A DNA stretch of 28,642 bases from CBDUQI01 sp965369325 (GTDB lineage: Bacteria > Pseudomonadota > Gammaproteobacteria > Steroidobacterales > JBCBZW01): the NCBI GenBank assembly GCA_965369325.1, contig CBDUQI010000057.1:1-28642 (forward strand), in the 5' to 3' direction. Positions 24,088 to 28,642 of this stretch are shown here, in pieces. The translations under genes and the position numbers were made by a program. The notes beneath the pieces were generated by a model. The model ran no database searches, was not told where the DNA came from, and worked only from the letters and a program-made list of their open reading frames with translations. Position 1 is the first letter of the stretch; every line of letters starts with the position of its first letter.

Positions 24088-25527
24088 ATGAAGCCAATTC
24101 TTATCCGCGCGGCGGCCGGCTGCATGGCCGCATGCCTGCTTAATGCAGCACCTGCATATGCTGATTTTGTTCCCGATGACCAGGTGATTTCTGCACCGGG
24201 AACCAACATGCCGGATCCCGAGTTTGATCCCGTGGGCAGCCGCCTTACCTGGCAGGATGGCGCCGGCAATCTGTGGATTGCACACATTGACCCGCAAAGC
24301 GGGCTGATGGTGCCGGACCACGGCATGGGCACGATGCTGGACAGCGGCCTTTCGCCCATTTACTTAACTCTGAACGGCCCCGAGTGGGGGTATGGCAACG
24401 GCCTCTCCTATGTGGTGTACACCCGTTCCATCCTTACCGTCCCGTTAGTGGGTGTCGCTAGCGAGGACATGGGTGGGCAGTGGAGCACCGAGTTGCAGGA
24501 CGAAAGCCGCGGCTGCTGGCGCCCTTTCGCTACCCCACCGGCCACGGGTGGCGCGGCGCAGGTGGCGTATCTTTGCGAGCGCCCGGAGCAACCGCGAACG
24601 CTGGCATGGCGCGAAGTTGGCAGCCCGCTCACCGAGTTGGAAGTGGATGCCAGTATTGCCGATGGTGCGCGCTGGGTGGAAGGACAGAACAGCTTTGTGA
24701 CCACGCAATTTTTCGGGCTGACCAGTCAGGTGGCGCAGATTGATGCCGCGACGGGTCAAGCGAGCCAACTAACGCTTGACGCCGGCAACAAATTTGTCCC
24801 GTTTATGTGGTTCGCTCCGGAACTGGGGGAGTACCTGCTGCTTGCACAGATCAGCAATAACGAGCTGGCCTACTATCGCGAAATAGAGGGCGTGTGGAGC
24901 CGCATCTACAGCTACTTTTCGCCTTCCACCGAGCTGCCGTTTTTTCACTCACCGGAGCCGTTCGTGCACCAGGGGAAATCTTACATCGTTACGGTGCTGG
25001 CTCAAGAGTTAGCGGATCTCGGCGGCTTTCCCGCGCAACCGGTTGGCGATACACAGATCTGGATTGCCGGCGTAGACAGTGCCGCGCCTTTTTTCCGTCG
25101 CGTGGATGATCCGTCCACCACGGGCCATCGTATCGATCCGGAAGCACTGGGCACCGATATAGGCACCTTTGTGTATTACTCGGAGCAGGACGAGAACAGC
25201 GTTTACACGTTGCGTCGCGCTGCTACCGGTCTGATGTTTCCCATGGACAGCGACGCGGACGGCGTGGACGATGCGGCCGACAACTGCTCGGCGCTGGATA
25301 ACCCTGACCAGCGCGATACGGATGGGGACGGTTTCGGTAATCTGTGCGATCCTGATTTGAACAACGACATGGTGGTGGACTTTGCCGACCTTACACTGTT
25401 TAAGGAGGTGTTCTTTAGCGCGAACGCGGATGCAGATTTTGACGGTAGCGGGACGGTGGACTTTCCGGACCTTACGATCTTCAAGGCCTATTTCTCATTG
25501 CCACCAGGGCCGGGAGCCGTTGACTGA
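24088..25527 (+). CDS. Secreted protein with thrombospondin type 3 and dockerin-like calcium repeats
   Basis: A 479-residue protein with a signal peptide (likely cut after AYA, residue 26). Residues 30-380 have a repeated beta-strand pattern with many Trp/Tyr and probably form a beta-propeller-like domain; no enzyme family is recognised. Residues 386-424 hold two thrombospondin type 3 calcium loops (DSDADGVDDAADNC and DTDGDGFGNLC). Residues 422-471 hold two dockerin-like EF-hand loops (LNNDMVVDFADLTLFK and FDGSGTVDFPDLTIFK). Such tails occur in secreted proteins of marine bacteria without cellulosomes. GAGGGTGG is 14-21 bases before the ATG. Its stop is 12 bp from the convergent thiolase-like gene. 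Confidence 0.75.
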   Translation: MKPILIRAAAGCMAACLLNAAPAYADFVPDDQVISAPGTNMPDPEFDPVGSRLTWQDGAGNLWIAHIDPQSGLMVPDHGMGTMLDSGLSPIYLTLNGPEWGYGNGLSYVVYTRSILTVPLVGVASEDMGGQWSTELQDESRGCWRPFATPPATGGAAQVAYLCERPEQPRTLAWREVGSPLTELEVDASIADGARWVEGQNSFVTTQFFGLTSQVAQIDAATGQASQLTLDAGNKFVPFMWFAPELGEYLLLAQISNNELAYYREIEGVWSRIYSYFSPSTELPFFHSPEPFVHQGKSYIVTVLAQELADLGGFPAQPVGDTQIWIAGVDSAAPFFRRVDDPSTTGHRIDPEALGTDIGTFVYYSEQDENSVYTLRRAATGLMFPMDSDADGVDDAADNCSALDNPDQRDTDGDGFGNLCDPDLNNDMVVDFADLTLFKEVFFSANADADFDGSGTVDFPDLTIFKAYFSLPPGPGAVD

Positions 25528-25539
25528 ATCCCGGCTGGC

Positions 25540-27102
25540 TTAGTGCGGGTAAAATCGGCAGCGCCCAAAGCGGGTCACTACCGTACCGCGTGCTCCCAGC
25601 AAATCCTGTCGGGCCAACGCCGCAAGCGCGCCTCGTGAACCGGGCACGTTGGCCAAAAACCGTTCGCCACCGGCGAGTTCCCCCAACACGATGGCGCTGA
25701 TGGCCCCACGTCGGTCGTGCACCACCGTATAGGTTTCCACCGTGCCGGTACCGGTGGCCTGTTCATCCAGTCGCCGCGCAGGTCGCGCATCCACCCGCTG
25801 CTGGATGTTTTGTGCATTCATCGGCTCACCCACGCCCGGGTGAGTGGAGTAAATGCCGAGTGCGTGTTTGGTCAAGTACCAGCCATTCGCGGTCACCATC
25901 ACGTGCTTGTAGCGTCGTTCGCGCAGTTCATGCACTGCCTGCACCACGGCATGCAGCGAATAGTTGTTGCCCGGGCCACCAAAGTATGCCAGCCCGCCGG
26001 TCAGCGATAGCGGGCGCGGGTCCTGCGGCGAGATCCCCAGCTCATTGCGGGCGATCTGCACCGCGCTGGGGAAGCAGCTGTAAAGATCAAACGCGTTAAT
26101 CTCCTCAAGCTTCAGCCCGCTCATTCGCAACGCCGCGCGACCGGCTTCATGGATGGCCGGTGAGGCAGCAAGATTGCGACGGTCGGTAACATGCCATTGA
26201 TCGTGAGCGCCCGCAAAGCCGTTTAGAAACACCATTTGATCGGGTGGCACGCCCAGTGCCTGCGCGCGTTCAACCGTACACATAACCACCGCCGCGGCCA
26301 TGTCGACGGCCGGCCGCGCATTCATCCATTTGGTGTACGGTAGCCCGACCATACGGTTGTCCGTGCTCGTCGCGCTGATCTGCTGTGCCGTTGGCCCCTG
26401 CGGGTAACGAGCGAGCGGATGGCTTGCCGCCACTTGAGCCAGTGGGGCCATTAATTGCCCAAGCATCTTGGTGTGCTGCTCAAGGGTATTACCCAACTGG
26501 CCCCTGAGGGCATTTTCGAACAGCGGGTAAGTGCTGGAGGGCGGATATAGGCCGTGCCGGTATTCGAACCGGCTGGTGCCTGGGCGTGTATCGCCCAGCA
26601 TGTGCGGCGAACTGCCAATGGACTCGTGCCAAGTGTGCAATGGCGTGCGCCGGGTAAGCAAATAGCGCGCTACCATCGCGGCCGTTTTCAGCGGTCCTTT
26701 GCCGCCTAAGGTTTTGGCCATGGTGTTCAGTAGTTCGGCGCCACTGATCAGGGCGCAGTGCTGCTCTCCGCCAAGCATGCGGGCGGCCAGATAGTTGATC
26801 AGCCGTTGCGGGGAGTCACCGCCGGTAGTGGTTTGCAACCAGGCGGCGTGCTGTGCACCGAGTCGTTTGCCGAGGCTGGCGGGCACGTTGTCGTAGGTAA
26901 TGCCGGGCACGCCCAGATTCATGCAGGCGCACAGTGGTTCCACGACGGCAACACAATCGAGGGCTTGCGGTTTGAGTGCGGGCACTTGTGCGAGCGTGGC
27001 CTTGCTGACCTCGGCCAGTGCGTCAATCGGGGTACGCTGCGCAGATGGCGTGTCGTACGCCAGTTGATGAGCGGCGATGAGGACGGGTTGTCTGGGATTC
27101 AA
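25540..27102 (-). CDS. Thiolase-like acetyl-CoA acetyltransferase family protein
   Basis: A 520-residue protein of the thiolase fold, SCP2-thiolase-related branch. It has a TTG start at 27102, with AGGG seven bases upstream, 32 bp after the preceding stop. Landmarks are TTTGGDSPQRLINYLAARM, LNGFAGAHDQWH, INAFDLYSCFPSAVQIARNELG and LTGGLAYFGGPGNNYSLHAVVQ. The last 100 residues (from about GIYSTHPG) form a C-terminal extension. In classical thiolases the N-terminal nucleophilic Cys lies in a CxSG/CGSG motif. The equivalent region here reads GGDSPQ, so that Cys is apparently absent and the chemistry may be condensing, cleaving or non-classical. Third gene of a minus-strand operon with the phosphopantetheinyl transferase and E2-like genes. 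Confidence 0.8.
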   Translation of the reverse strand: MNPRQPVLIAAHQLAYDTPSAQRTPIDALAEVSKATLAQVPALKPQALDCVAVVEPLCACMNLGVPGITYDNVPASLGKRLGAQHAAWLQTTTGGDSPQRLINYLAARMLGGEQHCALISGAELLNTMAKTLGGKGPLKTAAMVARYLLTRRTPLHTWHESIGSSPHMLGDTRPGTSRFEYRHGLYPPSSTYPLFENALRGQLGNTLEQHTKMLGQLMAPLAQVAASHPLARYPQGPTAQQISATSTDNRMVGLPYTKWMNARPAVDMAAAVVMCTVERAQALGVPPDQMVFLNGFAGAHDQWHVTDRRNLAASPAIHEAGRAALRMSGLKLEEINAFDLYSCFPSAVQIARNELGISPQDPRPLSLTGGLAYFGGPGNNYSLHAVVQAVHELRERRYKHVMVTANGWYLTKHALGIYSTHPGVGEPMNAQNIQQRVDARPARRLDEQATGTGTVETYTVVHDRRGAISAIVLGELAGGERFLANVPGSRGALAALARQDLLGARGTVVTRFGRCRFYPH

Positions 27103-27134
27103 TGCGCGGCCCTGGATGAACGGCCGCGCTGCTC

Positions 27135-27917
27135 TCAGATGAGATGCAGACTACGTGCCAGCAAAAAAAGTGCATAGGCGGCGCCAGCCGCCAGGAACAG
27201 ATGATAGGCGTAAAAGGCGAGCATGCGAACCGGGGAGCGTCCGCGGCGCGGCGCCAGCGGTGGGGCCACCGTCGGATCATCGGGCGCATCCGCCCCAGCG
27301 GGGACCGCTGTGGCCACCGGCACAGAGGCCTCTTGCGCGGGCGCTGGGTACGCGGCCACCGCCACGGCCATCCCGCCGCTGTGCGAGATGCTCAGGGTGT
27401 GATTGCCGTAGACCGGAGCGCCGCGCTCATCCGGCAGCACTTCAATGGCGTTTAGTGCCATCCGCATGAGCGTGGGCGAGGTTTTCATGATGGCCTCTTT
27501 CGCGGCGAACAGTCCGGTCAGGGTTTGATATGGGTCGGGCTTGGCCTCGGCGTATGAAAGCTCGCGCAGGGTGAAGATAGCGGTCAGTTGAGGATCGGCC
27601 TTAAAGTCGCTGACGTGCTCTGGGAACAGCTCGCTGATACTCTGGATGTCCACGCCCAGGGCCAGTGACCCGGCGCGCGCGGGGGGCGCGGGCGCATCAG
27701 TGCTCGGCGCCGCCTCAGCGATGGGCGGCGCCTCGGTCAGCTCGGCGAATTGCGACAAGCTCACGGGCTGGCGCAGGTTGGGGTATTGGATGTGATGTTC
27801 CGTGCACCAGGCCCGCACACGTGCGCGCTGGCTGGAGCTTAAGCTGAGCATCTCATCCGTCTTGACCGGACGATTGAGCAGCCGCGAGATAAACGGTGCC
27901 AGCCCTTCAGCGGTCAT
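27135..27917 (-). CDS. AcpS-type 4'-phosphopantetheinyl transferase with an ACP-like N-domain and C-terminal membrane anchor
   Basis: A 260-residue protein starting at ATG 27917, which overlaps the preceding TAA by one base. Residues 85-192 are an AcpS/PPTase core: GVDIQSISEL (D90) and LFAAKEAIMK (E141, K145) are the family Mg- and CoA-binding motifs, and LSISHSGGMAVAVAA is the third. Residues 1-62 are a helical domain whose layout (LSLSSSQRARVRAWC then QPVSLSQFAEL) resembles an acyl carrier protein, though the DSL motif is degenerate. Proline/alanine-rich linkers flank the core. Residues 232-256 form a single transmembrane helix after an Arg cluster (RRGRSPVR). Known PPTases of this class are soluble and not tethered. 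It would install phosphopantetheine on an acyl carrier, possibly its own N-domain or a nearby carrier. Confidence 0.8.
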   Translation of the reverse strand: MTAEGLAPFISRLLNRPVKTDEMLSLSSSQRARVRAWCTEHHIQYPNLRQPVSLSQFAELTEAPPIAEAAPSTDAPAPPARAGSLALGVDIQSISELFPEHVSDFKADPQLTAIFTLRELSYAEAKPDPYQTLTGLFAAKEAIMKTSPTLMRMALNAIEVLPDERGAPVYGNHTLSISHSGGMAVAVAAYPAPAQEASVPVATAVPAGADAPDDPTVAPPLAPRRGRSPVRMLAFYAYHLFLAAGAAYALFLLARSLHLI

Positions 27918-28642
27918 TACCAGCCCTCGTGGCAGTTGCGACAAATCGCCCCGTGAGTGCCGTCGGGCAACACAATGGCGAGCATGCCGCGAGCACCCAG
28001 GGAAAGTTCCTCCGCGATAGTTTTCTCGCAACTGGTGCAGCGAACACTTGCGATACCCGTTTGGTGATAGTGGCTGAGCACCCGCTCGCGCAGATCGCTT
28101 AAGAACTGCGTTGCCATCAGGCCTTCGGCGATGCGATGGTCGAAGCAGGCGTATACGGTGTAAGTGCGTTCTCCGTCGGTTGTGCGCTGCGCGGTCACGC
28201 CCAGAATCAGACTCTGCTGGCCATTGAGCAATGGTTGCATGTAGCTGGCTGGGGTCTGCGACAAATCCGACACGGTGACGGTGGCACTGCCCAGAATGTC
28301 GGCAGGCAACGTATCGCCCGACTCGTACAGGTCTAGCAGGCGCTCGAATTCCTGCTGTGTCTGCTCCAGCGTGCGCATATCGGCATCAACTAACGCCAGC
28401 ACCTTCAGGTCACTGCCCTGATCGAAACTCAGCCCCACATTCACCTGATCGTAGTTGGCATAGCTGCGGGTGTCCACGTGCATCGCGTTCAGCGCCGGGT
28501 ATTGGCGCAGGAGTCGGCTGGTTTCGTAAATGAGTAGATCGGTGATGCTGTCGGCGAACAGGGCGGGGGCGGGGTGCAGGCGTGCCGCGGGTGGCGTGAA
28601 GCAGATCGCCACCGTCGACTGGGCGGTGCGGTTGCCGTACAC
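27917..28642 (-). CDS. E2-like (2-oxoacid dehydrogenase acyltransferase fold) protein with C-terminal zinc ribbon (5' end outside window)
   Basis: The N-terminal part is cut by the window edge; 241 residues remain. Residues to about 192 match the catalytic domain of dihydrolipoamide acyltransferases: RLLRQYPALNA, YDQVNVGLSFD, ADILGSATVTVSDLS, LLNGQQSLILGVTA and FDHRIAEGLMATQFLSDLRERV. In canonical E2 the motif is HRxxDG; here it is HRIAEG, so the catalytic His is kept and the Asp is Glu. Residues 202-237 add a four-cysteine site (CTSC ... CRNC), a zinc ribbon that is unusual for E2 enzymes. No E1, E3 or lipoyl domain is seen. It overlaps the phosphopantetheinyl transferase start by one base and is probably co-translated with it. 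Confidence 0.75.
   Translation of the reverse strand: MYGNRTAQSTVAICFTPPAARLHPAPALFADSITDLLIYETSRLLRQYPALNAMHVDTRSYANYDQVNVGLSFDQGSDLKVLALVDADMRTLEQTQQEFERLLDLYESGDTLPADILGSATVTVSDLSQTPASYMQPLLNGQQSLILGVTAQRTTDGERTYTVYACFDHRIAEGLMATQFLSDLRERVLSHYHQTGIASVRCTSCEKTIAEELSLGARGMLAIVLPDGTHGAICRNCHEGW

Overview
The window reads as chromosomal DNA from a GC-rich gammaproteobacterium. The evidence is the gene content: Mpl (murein peptide ligase), RNase D, a YgiQ-type radical SAM protein, HemL next to a rubredoxin, and a CpdA-type phosphodiesterase. A wax ester/triacylglycerol synthase, a partner alpha/beta hydrolase and a thiolase-like protein suggest an aerobic, lipid-accumulating or hydrocarbon-associated lifestyle. 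I cannot place it below class level. No rRNA, tRNA, CRISPR array, complete insertion sequence or prophage was seen.

Layout. 1-188: the end of a gene encoding a lysine/alanine-rich histone H1- or phasin-like tail built from 42-bp tandem repeats. 473-9168: core genes, namely rnd (-), then mpl, a LON-substrate-binding-domain protein and ygiQ as a tight plus-strand operon, hemL (-), a 54-aa rubredoxin (+), and a cpdA-like gene overlapping a TraB/GumN-type gene (-). 9309-11990: an exported DUF1800/DUF1501 pair. 12298-14808: an exported di-haem DUF1111-like cytochrome, apparently highly expressed, then an ankyrin-repeat lipoprotein with a promoter that may give a leaderless mRNA. 14868-18394: a molybdopterin oxidoreductase, a periplasmic cytochrome c' and a membrane cytochrome b561, a plausible electron-transfer set. 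About 18540-21240: an AT-richer islet with a Wzx-like flippase and a zinc-finger methyltransferase, preceded by a broken coding-like stretch. 21262-23795: the wax ester synthase, with a long basic tail, and an alpha/beta hydrolase. 24088-25527: a secreted protein ending in thrombospondin-3 and dockerin-like calcium repeats. 25540-28642: a minus-strand operon of an E2-like acyltransferase with a C-terminal zinc ribbon, a membrane-anchored phosphopantetheinyl transferase fusion, and a thiolase-like protein.

The two most unusual parts are the last operon and the tail of the wax ester synthase. In the operon an E2-fold acyltransferase, an AcpS-type transferase with a possible ACP-like N-domain and a membrane anchor, and a thiolase-like enzyme appear co-transcribed, which suggests an uncharacterised acyl-transfer or acyl-carrier system. 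The basic tail of the wax ester synthase resembles the histone-like tails that tie polyester granules to the nucleoid, and may tether neutral-lipid bodies to DNA.
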